From Setophaga petechia (taxonomy: Eukaryota > Chordata > Aves > Passeriformes > Parulidae): a stretch of DNA of 64,000 nucleotides. The notes under the pieces are model-generated. The model searched no databases. It was not told the origin of the DNA and was given only the letters and a program-made list of their open reading frames with translations. Positions 1 through 12,226 of this stretch are shown here, piece by piece (position 1 is the stretch's first letter; every line of letters begins with the position of its first letter). The translations under genes were made by a program, and so were the position numbers. The DNA lies in NCBI GenBank assembly GCA_024362935.1, contig JANCRA010000019.1, positions 3,220,501-3,284,500 of the forward strand, given 5' to 3'.

Positions 1-437
1 GCTTTTTCACATTAATATTCACCAACAGTATCACAAAAGTTCTTTTTCTTTTACATAACTGTAAGCAACAGTAATTCTAGAAACACTAGAGAAAAAAAAA
101 GCATAGCAATGTCCACAGTTACAAGAAAAAGTGCACATTACTTGGTCACAATCACAGTCATTACTTGGAAAACTATATGTAACAAGTAGATATAAAATAT
201 CACTGATGCCTTAAACTCATTGTCAAAAACGGAATTACATAAAATTTTGTACATGAAATAAGGCAAATTTAGGAATGCACAAGAAACTTGTTATTCAACA
301 AAAGCTAAACAACAGAACAGATAGTACAATAAGCATAAACTAAAGTACCTTTTTCTATATATTTAAAAAGAAGCCTGCCATAGTGCACAAAGAAAACACC
401 ATTAATGTGTAATCAATATTATAAAATAAGAAATAGA

Positions 438-462
438 GGGGTTGGGAAGAGTGGGGAAGGGG
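438..462 (+). other. G-quadruplex motif in the 3'UTR, antisense
   Basis: Four G runs (4, 3, 4 and 4 G) with loops TT, AAGAGT and AA on the plus strand. The transcript carries the C/T-rich complement, just after the AATAAA at 473-478. Confidence 0.6.
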
Positions 463-472
463 AGAGAAGAGT

Positions 473-478
473 TTTATT
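473..478 (-). terminator. Candidate poly(A) signal AATAAA
   Basis: AATAAA on the minus strand about 1.1 kb after the NOL4 stop codon. The following sequence is C/T-rich rather than GT-rich. It is an alternative or additional cleavage site to the one near 802, or unused. Confidence 0.3.
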
Positions 479-801
479 ATAGTTGCAGCTGCATCCACTT
501 ACAGTTTTGTACAGGTTTTAGCTAGGCCTGGGAATTATACAAATTATACCAGAAGTGTCAATGACCTTCCTTGGTAAGAATTTTGTTTAAATTAAGGAAA
601 AAAAATAAATACACACAAGAGTGCAAATTTTCAGATTGTCACTTGCAACCTCTTAACATTCATCATCTACATCCAATCACAACTAGAGGGACTTGTATAA
701 GACAGCAGCAGTGATCATGGAGTCAGATGAGCTCACCATAAGAAATCAAATCATCTTTTTTTTTTCTCAACGATATGTCTTTTTTAAAAAACGCTCAACT
801 C

Positions 802-807
802 TTTATT
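802..807 (-). terminator. Candidate poly(A) signal AATAAA
   Basis: AATAAA on the minus strand within the NOL4 3'UTR, about 800 nt after the stop codon. A GTTGAGCGTTTTTT stretch follows within about 25 nt and could act as a downstream element. Use of this site is not shown by the sequence. Confidence 0.35.
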
Positions 808-1600
808 AATTGCTAATAAAGCTGCAATATATTACAGAATGGAGTTGAGAATGGCATGAATGCAGGAAATGCATACTTCCTTTGGAAGGTATTCCATAGA
901 TGACAATTTACAGTACACGGGGGAGGAAATTATCCAGCATCAAGAGTTACTCGTTGTAGAAAGAATATGAAGTTGGGGAGAAGGGCACAGTCAGGGATTC
1001 AAGAGAGGAAGGGGGGACTTAAAATAGCTCCTCAAAACATTTTCAGGACCAGTGAAAAAGTTTACCAAAGTAAAAATGAAAAATCTTGAATGAAAACAAA
1101 AATCTTTCGTTTCGTTTTTTATAAAAATTACATTTTTTTAAAATACAAGATCCTTTTAATTGCAATTGTGCCCTGTAGCAACAGGACATTTGGCAATGTT
1201 TTGCCATATACTGCAGCTTTAAGTCCAATGAGTCAGTATCACATTCCACTAATATTGCACTTGGATCTTGAACCACTTGTTTTAAAAAACCATCACAGCA
1301 TCTTCTGTTTCCTCCACTTGTTAGAATGAGTTAATTTCTAGCCACTTTTTCGATATTTATGCTGACACACTAAAACAAAAGCAATAGCCTGGACACAGTA
1401 AAGTACCTCGGAAACACCAGAGGTCGAAGTTCACTTGAAGCACCTTAACACATCACTTTATGGATCAAGAACAGTGTGGCATTATGGTAATTAACTCTCC
1501 TAAAAGACTGTGCAGTAACTGAAGTGTGTGCTCTGGGAAATCAAAATGTCATTAGTGGAAATTCTGAGATAAGACCAGGCCAGTGTGAAGGTCACATGAC

Positions 1601-1794
1601 TCAGTTCTGCTGCAAAATAAGGTTTTCCAGTTCATCTGCAGAGCGCAACAAAAACGCGGCTGATTCCCGGTACCCTGCCACGAGCTGCCTCACTGCGTTT
1701 ATTTCGGTGGGACTCAGCTGGGGTCTGGAGCTGGAACTACTGGAGGATCCAGAGCTGCTTGCTAACTGCCTCTTCATACTGAGATCTGTTGGAC
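1601..1794 (-). CDS. NOL4: NOL4 terminal coding exon (C-terminus)
   Basis: The acceptor on the minus strand reads TTTGCTGTCTGCAG, after which two bases complete the split Gly codon and 63 further codons run to a TGA at 1601-1603. The peptide begins [15 protein letters not shown], has a poly-serine run of seven, then [20 protein letters not shown] and [21 protein letters not shown] at the very end. This C-terminal helix-like block is the signature used to name the gene NOL4. [19 protein letters not shown] looks amphipathic and could mediate protein contact, which is an inference. The serine run uses mixed AGC/AGT/TCC codons, so it is not a pure triplet repeat. A TTTATT on the plus strand near 1698 (AATAAA on the transcript) is inside the coding sequence and is not a poly(A) signal. 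Confidence 0.96.
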
Positions 1795-3856
1795 CTGCAG
1801 ACAGCAAAGGGAAAGAAAAGAAGCTTCAGATCGGCTGCCAAGAGACATTTCACAGGTTTGTAGATACAAATGCAGAGCAGTAGGACCTGCTCTCAGCTAA
1901 GTGCAAGCAGCAGAAATAAGCAATAATTGTTCTGTTACCAGTCACCTTGACAGGAACAACAGCAATTTATATTTATGTATCACAGACCCCACTTACAGAA
2001 CATGAGGGGCAAGTCCACTGCCAGCGGAAAATTACCCTCCAGGGGCATATTCCAACAGTGTGAGCTCCTTGCACCCCAAACCCTGCCCTGGGATCCCACG
2101 ATGGTGATCAGGCAGAAGGTTCATCTCCTGTGCCTCCCCCCAGCTCCAGCTGCCATGGTAGACTTCATGGCAATATGCACACTTGCAATTTTTATCACAG
2201 AAAATCCAACTTATGTTCTCTAGACAGCTATTTTCACATTTTATGCTTCAATCAGCATGTGGCCAGATTGAATCCCTTGCAGACATAGATAAATGGTCAT
2301 CCACATGATGTGCCTGACGCTGTCTGATCACTTACATAAATAGCTGCTCATGAATGAGATTAGGCTGGTGACAATCTGGCTGCCACAGTGAGGAGCACAC
2401 TATCGTCTGTGAGGGCTGCATACAGCTGGCAACACATTGCAAGGATCTTGTAAGGCCAGAACACTGACAAGAGATTCTGCAGCAATCACCATGCTGTTGT
2501 ATTGGCAGCTCACAGCAATATGCTTAGCACTTTTCTTCAAAAAATATTCTCAAGACTATGAATACTTCATATGGAAGACAGCATTCCTGAGGGCAGTCTG
2601 CAGGTTCCTGTGATTGGCAAAACATCTGCCATCAGGAACTTCGTCTTTGTGTGGAATTTCCCTGGCTATTTGATCAGTTATTAACCAGTTAAGACGCATG
2701 GTGCTTTAATGAAGTGTTTATAATTTCCATTTAACACTATTTTTTCTTCCTGGAGTGTAAATTTGGACAGGTAGAATTGGACTGAGGACTTTTTTGAGCA
2801 TATATAGAAGGATACAGATGGCAACTATACCTATTAAGCAAATCTGGGAAATATTGCTCCCTCATTTTGGCAGTGTAGCAAATCTATACTTCTAGCAGGC
2901 AGAAGATCAGACTAGCCTCACCCTAATATTAATACTCTCCTGGAAACTGGGATCGAGACATCCAAAGCAATGTATCTTGCTTTCCTACGAGAAAAATGTC
3001 AATCTTCAATTTGATCAGTACAATATATGTCCATGCCAAGATTTTCCAGCAAAGACTGGAAGAATTTTAAAATTTAGCATATTCAACTGTAGAACACAGA
3101 ACACACTAATTCATACTGTGGAAGTTCTCCTAAATAATCCCACAAAATTTATAAGATTCAAAAACACAGAATTGCAATCATAAGTACTAATGGCAAGAGA
3201 CGTCTGATTTTCAGAAGCTGAAGATCTGGTCATAAACCTTATTTAACTTTCTTATATATCTGTGCAGAGGTACAGGTGAGACCACCAAAAAATGTGGAGA
3301 TTGCCATGTCCCTACAAAAACTGAAGTTAATGGAAAATCTCCCCTTGAGTGAATAAAAGCAGAGCTGGGACTATGAAAAGGAATTACTCAAACTGAAAGA
3401 GTCCTATTAGATCCGATTTCCTACTACACAAGTAGCATGAGCAGCACTTAGCCTTACAACTTGTATCAACTTGTATTATCTGGTTTTACACCAGTATAAA
3501 TGAACTGACTTTTAAATGACTTCCAGTGTACAGAGGATAAATTAAGCATAATTAGCTCTGTGAATTTGTTTGGTGTGACCACACACTGCAGGAAAATGAT
3601 GACTATTTAAAAATATCCTCTGAGGTTCTTCACAGTCAAATCTTCAAATCTTTACCCAGCACAGGGAAGAATGGTATACCAATCATAACGCCAGTTGAGC
3701 TGAATGGTTCTAAGCAGCCCTTAAAGACTCCTATATTTATTGAGGCAGTAGTGAAAAAGCTGCCAATGACATATTGAGGGCATTGTGCTCCATATGAACC
3801 TACTTCAACTTTTATCTTCTTTCCTCGACTTTCATTCATGCCACTGCCAAACACAA

Positions 3857-3887
<31 letters not shown>

Positions 3888-6800
3888 GTCTAGCAGAACA
3901 GGGCTTCTGCAGGAGATAATTCCATTTTATGAAATGTAACTGAAGGGCTTTTCTCATTGTAATCCAGATTTTAAGTGACAGAATACGATATCAGTTTATG
4001 TCACTCATAAATAAAATACACATGGAAATGTGCTTGGTCATACCTCTCAGGTTTTCCTTACACAAACTGATGGTGCACTGTTCTGAAAGGAAAGCTAGGA
4101 GAAGACCAGATATCCAACATGCACAAATCAGTATAAATCCTCACAAGTCTATGGGGTCACAGTTATTTACATAGTCTGAAGATCTGGCTGGCTCTGTATT
4201 TCTTAATGTCTGGATTAACTTTCATGAAGAAAGTTTTTTAATTCTTCAGAATATTTATCTTTGCATCCTGGAGGTACTGGAAAAAGCCATATGGCAGTCT
4301 GCATACACAAGGAACAACCACAACCCAAAAATCATCTTGGTCTGGGAGATTTCTGTTATGTCAGAGTTCTTGTATACAAAGAAAGTAAGATATCTCAAAT
4401 TTTAATGTACCCAGCTCCTTCAAACTACTTGGTGAACTTATTTTTTTTTTTTTTTATTTACTAGGAAAATGGGATTTTACTTCACTCCCTAATTCCTGCC
4501 TTGTACTTAACAACTCAGAATGCTGTCCTCCTTCCCCTCAAAGAAAACCCCACTGAGGAAAAACCCAAAGAAATACACACAGAGAGAAAAGTTTCATAGC
4601 TGTGATTTTGGGACACTGAGAACACCCATGCCTTTTCAGGAAGGGAAGCTGCCAGAGAACTGAACAGGAAAAATATAAGCCAATGCTTCATGTGGAGATA
4701 AGGACTTTAGCTCTTTTAATTATGTTATGTGACACCTACATCTCACCTCTAAAGCTTGCCTGTGACAGTCCAAGCTCTATATCTGGGAGAACACCTCACT
4801 CAGAGATTAGTCCCAGGATGTGCTATACTGGTCTCAGCTTTTAATAGCTATGATAAACACTCACTGGCAGTAATAGAGATTCTCAAAGGTGGGCCAGGCT
4901 GCTAAATACTAAAATATTGTAACTTATTTGTAGTTTCATCAGTCATACCTGGTCATTTAAAAACTAAGGAACAAGTGCAATCTATAAATGCATTCCTGTA
5001 CTGTAGACTTTTCCCATGCAATTTTATGCAAATCAGCTACTGAAACATGGAAACCTAAACCTTATTCATACCTACCATATCTCTTTAATCAGAAAAATAA
5101 ATCACAGCTATTTTGAAGGCTTAAAATAGCTGGTTAAGGACACTTTATGTATATCTATCTCCTGAAGCCATCATGACAGATTACTAAATCTGGAAAAAGC
5201 TGAACAGCTTCACCACTATGTCTTTTTAACTCTTTACTATTTCTTTAGTCTATTTAACTTCATTTATTAAGCTGCCAGTCCTCACAGGAATAAGAAAGTG
5301 TATATTTCTAAAGACAGAAATCTGAATATTTTTGCAATGAATTTTGCAGTGTCGGGTTCCTCCAAGATGTTACTGCACATTTTAGCATACTGCTTCCTAT
5401 TCTGGAGTACTTCAGGACTATTAAAAATCTTGATTGCAAACATTATTATCAGGTTCCACAATGTCTGCTGAGCAAGCAAAGATAAAGCATACATCACAGC
5501 GATTAAGACAGAAGAGTTATTTCCATTTTTTTCTTTCTCTTAGTGCATATTGCCATAACATGAAATTGTCACCTTCCATGTTTCTATAACAGCACACCAT
5601 TCTCACAAGCAGTGGATTAAACAAAGCTGAGACAAACTCTTTCTTTCATAATCTTTCAGAAGACTAAAGGCAGATTGTTCATCTGCCTCTTTTTTAGACC
5701 ACCTGATTGACACTTTAACATGGGAATATTTTTGATTTACTACCTCTGTCCAGTTACATTGACCTAATTTCCCCTGGGAGGCGCAACTGTTCTTGTTGGA
5801 ACCACATCAGGCTGAATATGAAAAGTCTAAAAACCCACTCTTCATGTGCTAGACAAACATTCATCAAATTATGAAATGTGCTAGAAATTTCTACCACTAA
5901 ATACACTGTGGAAAAAGTGGCTTTTTCTGTAAATTACCAGACTTTATTGGAACTAGTTACTGCCTCATGCACTACTCATTTCCAGTGTGATTTATATCAA
6001 ATCCCAAAATATGGGTCAGATGTAGATGTGTTGATACTGATTGCTTAGACATTATCAACTGTCTCAGCAAAATTCCCTTAAGAATTGTATGTTGTCACTG
6101 GGTAGCTACCAATCTTATAATTAACAACTACAGAAAGAATAATAAATGTGTCAGTGACTCTCAAAATGGTTATCATTAGTGTAGATAATAAAGTAGAATA
6201 AAAAATATTTTTTAAAAGCATTATGTGCTTAAGCATCTCCATTTTTATTAATAGTTAAGCAACCTTTTTCAGCAGTGATAATGCAAAAAGCAGTGACACT
6301 TATTTAGAGAAAAGTACATTTTCCCATACTTTGAAATCTCTTGTGTGTGTAACTTTTCTATGACACCTATTCTCCTCTTCAATTTTTTCCCCATGAAGGG
6401 CTTTAGGGGAGAGGTTTGACTGAAAAACTTATATACTGCAATAAAACAAAATAGAAAAGAATTTATCAAAGTATGCTACCTTTTCTTTCTGAATCAGATG
6501 TATTTATTGTAATAAGAATGCTTTATTATGATTTTATGTATCTGTCAATGTTTCTTTTCCTCCTGCCTTCAAACATAGAGCAGATGTGCCTAAAAGTATT
6601 GCTTCAAGTGCCAGGAGAAATCAAGAAAACAGGATGAATTGGACCTTTTAAGCTCCTTTCTCCCTTCTACACCTGTCCCTCTGGAAGACACATCTGCTGC
6701 TTTAGACAGCAGGGAAAAATGCTGTCTTGCCTGAGGAAAGTGATATGAAAAACACAGAAATGCCTACAGCCATCATTCATTTTCAGTGATCAGAAAACAC

Positions 6801-7996
6801 AGTGGTCTGTATTAAATGATTATATGAGATCCTCCCTATCCACCACAGGAGATTAATTATGTGGTGTATACTGTGTTGCCTTAACAGTTGTCACCTCAGC
6901 TTTGTGCAGAGGTAGGAAAGTAAGATTCTGCCCAGTACATTCCATTTCCATCCCTGTGGTGGGAATGGAGTAGTACTTGCCTGTGCCACACGTCTGACAA
7001 TTTGAAGAGGAAGAGGAAGGAGGAAGAGGAATGTGAGGATGGTCTTAACAGAAAATTTAGCCAGCATTTTCCAGCAAGAAGTTCCCCTTTGCCAAAATAC
7101 AGGTCAAAACATTTAACTTTTCCCAACCCCACCTTTTGGGTTTCAAATGAGATTAAACACACTGTCCCAGGCTCCTACATCTATCACTCTTGATCTGTAT
7201 CTTCCCGCTCCAGGCTCTGTGTTAGAGACAAGCTGTGTTCTCTTTCCCCTCTCTCTACTTTGATGTCATCAGGGTAGCACTGAGAACATAAAAGACTGTG
7301 CAAGAGTATGGTATAAACAACACATGAAGACAGGAACCATAGCAAAAACCCCATTTAACTACTACATCCTGGCAAGCCAACCTGTGAATAACCCACTGAG
7401 CACTTAAAAACTAGCTACATATTGGATATTCTCATCTGTTGGGGCTTTTCTCCTCCTAGTTTGCCACCAAGAATATCACCAAGTTTATCATCGCCATCAG
7501 TCATGCTAGTGCCAAGATTTTACAGAAGGTTACAACTTGACCAAATTTTTGGATGTGGAAAGGAGCTGCCTTCCTTCCCTGCTATCTCATTAACAAATGG
7601 ACAAGAGTGCTCAGTATTCCTCTCCCTGCTGCAGATCAGCATGATTGTGCTGATCTTTGGAGGTCAGCAGCACCTGCCCTGGGATGCTCCCCCAGCTACC
7701 CCACTGTCTTCAGCAGGGCTGCAGCATCTGCAGGACCAGCAAGCAAAGGACCAGGAAAGCTGACACACATGGGTAGGAGGCCTGGCTAAAGCAGGGAAGA
7801 GCTGGGAGGGCACAGCCTCTGGAAGGAACAGCAGGGAGGGGTGAGCAGAGTGGGGGAACTCCCTGAGCCACCAGCTGGGCCATTAGTTCATCATGGTCTG
7901 CAGGCTTGCCCATGGGAGAGGAGGCTGAAAGAGAAGCCCGCCAGGGCCAGGATCTGCCATGGTGTGAACATAATGGGATTCAGCCAAAGAACTCAC
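1795..7996 (-). other. NOL4 last intron, 3' part
   Basis: A 6.2-kb intronic stretch between the cassette candidate and the terminal exon. It is AT-rich with short chance frames only. The one obvious repeat is a (CA)n microsatellite near 3857. No CR1 copy, RNA gene or extra exon with convincing splice sites was recognised. The patch around 7440-7900 is less AT-rich and has longer chance frames on both strands without a recognisable product. Confidence 0.75.
3857..3883. repeat. (AC)n dinucleotide microsatellite
   Basis: An uninterrupted run of AC units, about 13 copies, preceded by the imperfect ACACAA. Likely length-polymorphic; no other function is visible. Confidence 0.95.
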
Positions 7997-8077
7997 CTGA
8001 GCTGGAAGGGGACTGGACGTTCGTGGTGCCTGGGATGCAGTGCTGAGTTGTGGCTGTGGTGGAGGTAGGCTGCAGAT
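7997..8077 (-). CDS. NOL4: Candidate in-frame cassette exon of NOL4 (81 nt)
   Basis: Lies in the last NOL4 intron. The minus strand shows the acceptor context CCATTTTTCTCCACAG, an 81-nt stretch with no stop in the required frame, and a textbook donor, CAG then GTGAGTT. Entering in phase 1, the split Gly codon becomes Asp and 27 codons follow: LQPTSTTATTQHCIPGTTN then VQSPSSSG. The last Gly codon is completed by the terminal exon, so PTDLSMK follows exactly as after the constitutive exon. Both this segment and the exon at 12046-12226 end in SSSG, so the junction peptide is preserved. The peptide is Ser/Thr/Gln/Pro-rich, in keeping with its low-complexity neighbourhood. I do not recall this segment in the mammalian reference protein. 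It may be an alternative exon (bird-specific or widely conserved but minor) or a chance pseudo-exon. Splice sites and phase are seen; usage is inferred. Confidence 0.6.
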
Positions 8078-11000
8078 CTGTGGAGAAAAATGGAGATACA
8101 ACACTTTGTCTTACTGTGACATGAGGGCATATTCTGCATGGCCAGCCCAACACTGAGTCAGAAACACCCTCTTTTTACACACACAAAAGCAACTGACTGA
8201 CATTTCTGGCTAGAAAACCAGACAATGATGCAGAAGAAACAGTCCCAAATCACCTCCAGGCAACCCAGCTATGGCAGCAGAAACACATTCCACACTCTCA
8301 GAGAAAATGGACTTCAGGAAATGAAGCAACTGCAAAGACCATGACTCCAAGGTGTCCAACATGACTTCAGAGAGTGCTGACAGTCATCAGGAGAGGGCAG
8401 ACACCAACCCACTGGCCTGAAATACATGGGGAGACAAGCCAATCCCACTCCCTCAGGAGACGCTCAGGCTACGTGCAGGGACTTCAACTGCTCTTGGTGG
8501 TATCAAGGGCTTTTGCTCCCAACATTATCTCCTATCCTCACCCTCCTGCCCTCAAGCTGGACTCTTTTCTGAGCTCAGTCCAGGAATGATAGAAGGGGGA
8601 CAGCTGAAGCCTTTGTGGCTGGCTAAGAGCTGGCAGACAAATTCTTCATTCACAGAGCTATTGCACCTTGGAGGTTCTCCATTCAGTTCTGTAACAGGAA
8701 CTGCATTAGCCTTAAAAAAGAGGAGCTGTGGAAATCCACCCTTCTCAAAGAGCAGCTCTCCTTTACCATCTAAACAAATCAAATACATGACCAAAGCTTC
8801 TCCCAGCCCCTGTACAGTCTGACAGAGACTCTGTCAACCCACAAATTGCTTGGTGAATGTTTCCAGCCAAGCTGGATTGGCCTAAAATGTTTAAAAGGAG
8901 GGGAAAGGACATCTTGGTGCTGTAAGACCAAGTCTTTTCCTTCTGTGTTTTTTTGCCAGCCCATAATAAGGAGGGGTCATTGCACAAGCTGCTACATTCT
9001 GTTTGCTCATATTGAGCAATTTCATGAAGGCTTGCCCCATGCAGTTGTGTGAGGAGCTAATTATGGGTCTGTAATTAGCCATGTGGAAGGACTGACCTCC
9101 CCACGAGGAGGGAAGCACTGCAACAGCAGGCAGAGAGAGGTCCCTGAGCCAGAGCCACCAAACAGTTGGGCGAACAGACAGCTATGTCTGTAAGGTCAGA
9201 GTAGGGGTGAACTTTATATGGAGGAAGTAGCCAAATTAAATGAGTCACAGAATACAAAATACATACATCAGCTGGACTACTAGACAGAGAGTTAATTGGA
9301 CATTAATTATTATATTACTGTGGGGGAAGGTCCAGAAATAGGTAATCAAGCAGTAAGTTTTAGATAGCTATTGCAGCTATTGCAACTTCTTTTTTTTCTG
9401 TTTTAGCAGACACAAAAAAACCAGACCTTATTTGTTTATACATGCATTCTGACTGAGGTGCCTATTTGTTTTTACACTAGGAGAACATCTGTAAATGTGA
9501 CAAGAACATTTGATAGGTTACTATATTGAAAAGGAATTGGATTTTTAAATTAGTTCTTCGCTCCTGAAAACAATTCACAAGTAAATATCCTGTTCTCCAG
9601 AGAAGTATGTCATTAACCATTTTAACAGCCTTGCATATGTTTGGAACAAGAGTCCCTGAAACAGTGTAATGATTGCAAACAAGGGTCCTATATGAGGTCT
9701 GTCAGGAGGGCAATGGTTACCCCTGTCACCTGCAACTCCAACCACTCCTCTTGTCTACCACTGGACACATCATTGAGGACTGACAGATTTCACTGGCCTC
9801 CAAGTACTCCCACTTCTCCTGTGGGGAAACCAGCTACCAGAGCCAGAGCAATTTACCCTGAATAGCCGAGAGATGATTAGCTGGCTCCTGGTTGGTTTTG
9901 CATCAGTGAGACTGAGGAATGGATGGAGTTGCCTTTCCACAACTTTCCCAATAATCTTCCTGATATGGCAAGTGGATCACAAATCACCAACCTAACTAGA
10001 CTGTCAGCATCAACAATGGTTTCCAAGTCCTGGCACACAAAGACCTTTGGTTCCTGGAGCTTATACACTTTGACTCGTGTAGGATCCCTGTGGAGAAGAT
10101 GGGCACCTTGGCACAACCTTCCAACTGTGCAACCATACAGGAGAAGTGCAATGGCCTTCTGGTTTTTCAAAGTAAAAGGTCATATGGCCAAAATTGTCCA
10201 GTGAAAGTAGGGAAAGGCAAGGAAGAAGAACTGTTTGAGCATATGTGTGTATACAAACCTGTCTTGAACTTTAATTGTGAAAAAAACACTGGAGTCCTCT
10301 GTGTTAAAGGTACAAAGAAGATGTGGCTTCTAATCAAAAGGCAAGGCAAACTGATGGCTAAAAATGCATGTGGTTGGATGGTGGGTGCTGCTGCCTATTA
10401 TCTGTTCCCAACAAACCTCTCCTGTGATGCTACAGATGGCATTTAATTTGTACATCGTTTTTTAAAATTGCATGCTGAAGCGACATAGAATACTTTCACC
10501 TAAACCCCACAAGTCACTGCAAAATGGGAGTTACGAAAATGTATCCTCTTACTAGAAGTTTGAAGGGAAAAATAAATACACAAAACAGTTGTGATTCCTC
10601 ACAGTTTAAGATTATATAAGCCAGGACAATATTGATGGCTTTTGCTGACAAATAACACATGGGGAGCTTAATCCTCCTCTTAGGTGGGCAAAAGAGCAAA
10701 AGCCAACTGTTTTCAGTGGGAACTGGTTCAGATCCTCTCTGGGCATAATGCAAAAGACAATTTTAAAGTTTTTGTGCATTTTCACAAACAAACCCAGATT
10801 TCCACGGCTTGTCTTACTGTTATGAAAATATTTGATCAGAGACCATATTCAGTGCCTCAGATGTGCTCTTCATGTGTATGGAAACAATTGTAATCATCAT
10901 TCACATTGAGTCAAAGACTTTTGACAACTAAAGTATTACCTATTTAAAGACTCTCAAAAACTTAGCACAAATCATCCACAGACCTTTGAGAATTCTGCAG

Positions 11001-11314
11001 GCAGGGGGTGAGGAAGAAGATGTGACTGAAGGTCCTCAACACACCACATACCAATAACTACTTGCAGGCTGCAGCCCTGGTAGCATTTTGAAAATTGCTG
11101 AGCATGCCGAATGTAGAGGCTGTAGCTGAGCAATTATCATCTAGCCTAAGTCAGCCGCTCTACCTGAACTGCCACTCTCGCCTGCCAGAGAGGGATTTAG
11201 CCAGGGCAAAACCCCAGGGATTTCTCCATCCTCTGAGACATTTCTTTAAACACAGTCCTGGGAGTCGATAAAACCTCAGGCTTCCAGAGAAATTGCATTT
11301 CTCTGACAGAGAGA

Positions 11315-11342
11315 CAATACCCTTTTTATCAGAAGGGTATTG
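11315..11342. repeat. Perfect 10-bp inverted repeat with 8-nt loop
   Basis: CAATACCCTT and AAGGGTATTG are exact reverse complements separated by TTTATCAG. With one bulged base the stem can be extended by about three pairs. It lies about 700 nt downstream of the NOL4 penultimate exon in transcript sense. It is too short for a microRNA precursor and could be a remnant of a small inverted-repeat element. Confidence 0.6.
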
Positions 11343-11941
11343 CTCTGCATTTGTACAAAATCAATATGAGGGATAATTTCAAACAAATACTACAATTTGC
11401 TTACATTTTTATGTTACAAAAGCATGCCAATGTAGGAAGAAAGGAATGTTGTCTAAATAAATGACATCACTTGTTTTTTTCAGAGGGACATAAAACCTCA
11501 TGGTGACACATATTTACCTTATCATTTTTAGTGTAGGGCATAAATGAATATGCTGATTTCTCATTTAACACTTGTTATGCCAGATCCTTATCTGTAGTAA
11601 ATTAAAGTAGCTAGTGAGACCATGTGACAAATCTATGTCAATTCATTTGTGTTACACAATATGGAGTCAAGTGTTTTGAAACTTGAGCCAAAAATGCACT
11701 AATGGCCTCCTTTTGTGGTCAGTGTAGGAGAGGACAGTAATGATAAGGTCTTATAAAGCTATGCAAACAGACTGAAGATCTAACCTGGCATTTTTTTACT
11801 CAGCTTTGTTAAAGGCTTTTGGTTCAGTCTTGCCCTATTGTGTATTAGTCTCTTGAAGCTGGAAAGAGACTAGCATGCAGGGAGCAACTATTTTGCTCAG
11901 CAGTCGCTGTTTGCAGGATTGTGCTCCTGCTCATTATGTGA

Positions 11942-11960
11942 TAATAGCCTGTGGCTATTA
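11942..11960. repeat. Perfect 8-bp hairpin near a NOL4 donor site
   Basis: TAATAGCC and GGCTATTA flank the three bases TGT. The hairpin begins 86 nt downstream of the donor of exon 12046-12226 in the transcript, so it could fold in the pre-mRNA. Any effect on splicing is speculation. Confidence 0.5.
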
Positions 11961-12045
11961 AACCCCGTGGACTAGCTTTCTGTACAGCAAGGGGAAATAC
12001 ACATCAGCACATATACATACAGCCACAATTTGTGAGGAAACTCAC

Positions 12046-12226
12046 CACTACTAGAAGCATCATTGAGATTTAGCAGCCCACCTCCGAGCCCTCTGTAGCT
12101 ATGGTAACTGTAGGTCCCATTGCCGTTGATGTACAACACCTCCTGCGTGCTGGAAACAGCTGATGTTGAGTAAGTGACCTGGGCTGGCTCCTGTTTGCAC
12201 TGCTTGTCAGCTGGAGCAGCCTCATC
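12046..12226 (-). CDS. NOL4: NOL4 penultimate constitutive coding exon
   Basis: Exon of 181 nt. The acceptor is a pyrimidine-rich CTTGCTTTTTGCAG and the donor is GTGAG after AGTAGTG. It enters in phase 0 and ends with one base of a Gly codon (phase 1). The 60 full codons start DEAAPADKQCKQEPAQ and contain EVLYINGNGTYSYHSY followed by RGLGGGLLNLNDASSS. The YINGNGTYSYHSYRGLGGG stretch is a hallmark of NOL4/NOL4L. Splicing to the terminal exon rebuilds [13 protein letters not shown] with an intact frame. Splicing to the cassette candidate at 7997-8077 also keeps the frame. Tyr, Gly and Asn richness suggests a low-complexity region; no catalytic motif is seen. Confidence 0.95.

Larger units (their letters stand above)
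1..1600 (-). other. NOL4: NOL4 3' untranslated region (extends to or past the left edge)
   Basis: Sequence after the NOL4 stop codon in transcript direction. It is AT-rich with no convincing reading frame. Two canonical AATAAA signals lie on the transcript strand at 802-807 and 473-478. The first has a GT-containing T run shortly downstream; the second is followed by a C/T-rich tract. Which is used, and whether the UTR continues beyond position 1, cannot be decided by eye. The plus-strand open frames overlapping this region (near 1090-1329 and 1524-1883) are shadows of the UTR and last exon. Confidence 0.75.
8078..12045 (-). other. NOL4 intron between penultimate exon and cassette candidate
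   Basis: About 4 kb of intron. It holds a patch of overlapping open frames on both strands at 9877-10446 whose origin I cannot name. It also has two short perfect inverted repeats, at 11315-11342 and 11942-11960. The rest is unremarkable AT-rich sequence with no recognised transposon. Confidence 0.7.

Noticed and set aside
1698..1703. AATAAA on the NOL4 strand
   Set aside because: Lies within the coding sequence (Ile-Asn codons) and the open frame continues to the true stop.
1524..1883. 119-codon plus-strand open frame over the NOL4 last exon
   Set aside because: Antisense shadow of the genuine minus-strand coding exon.
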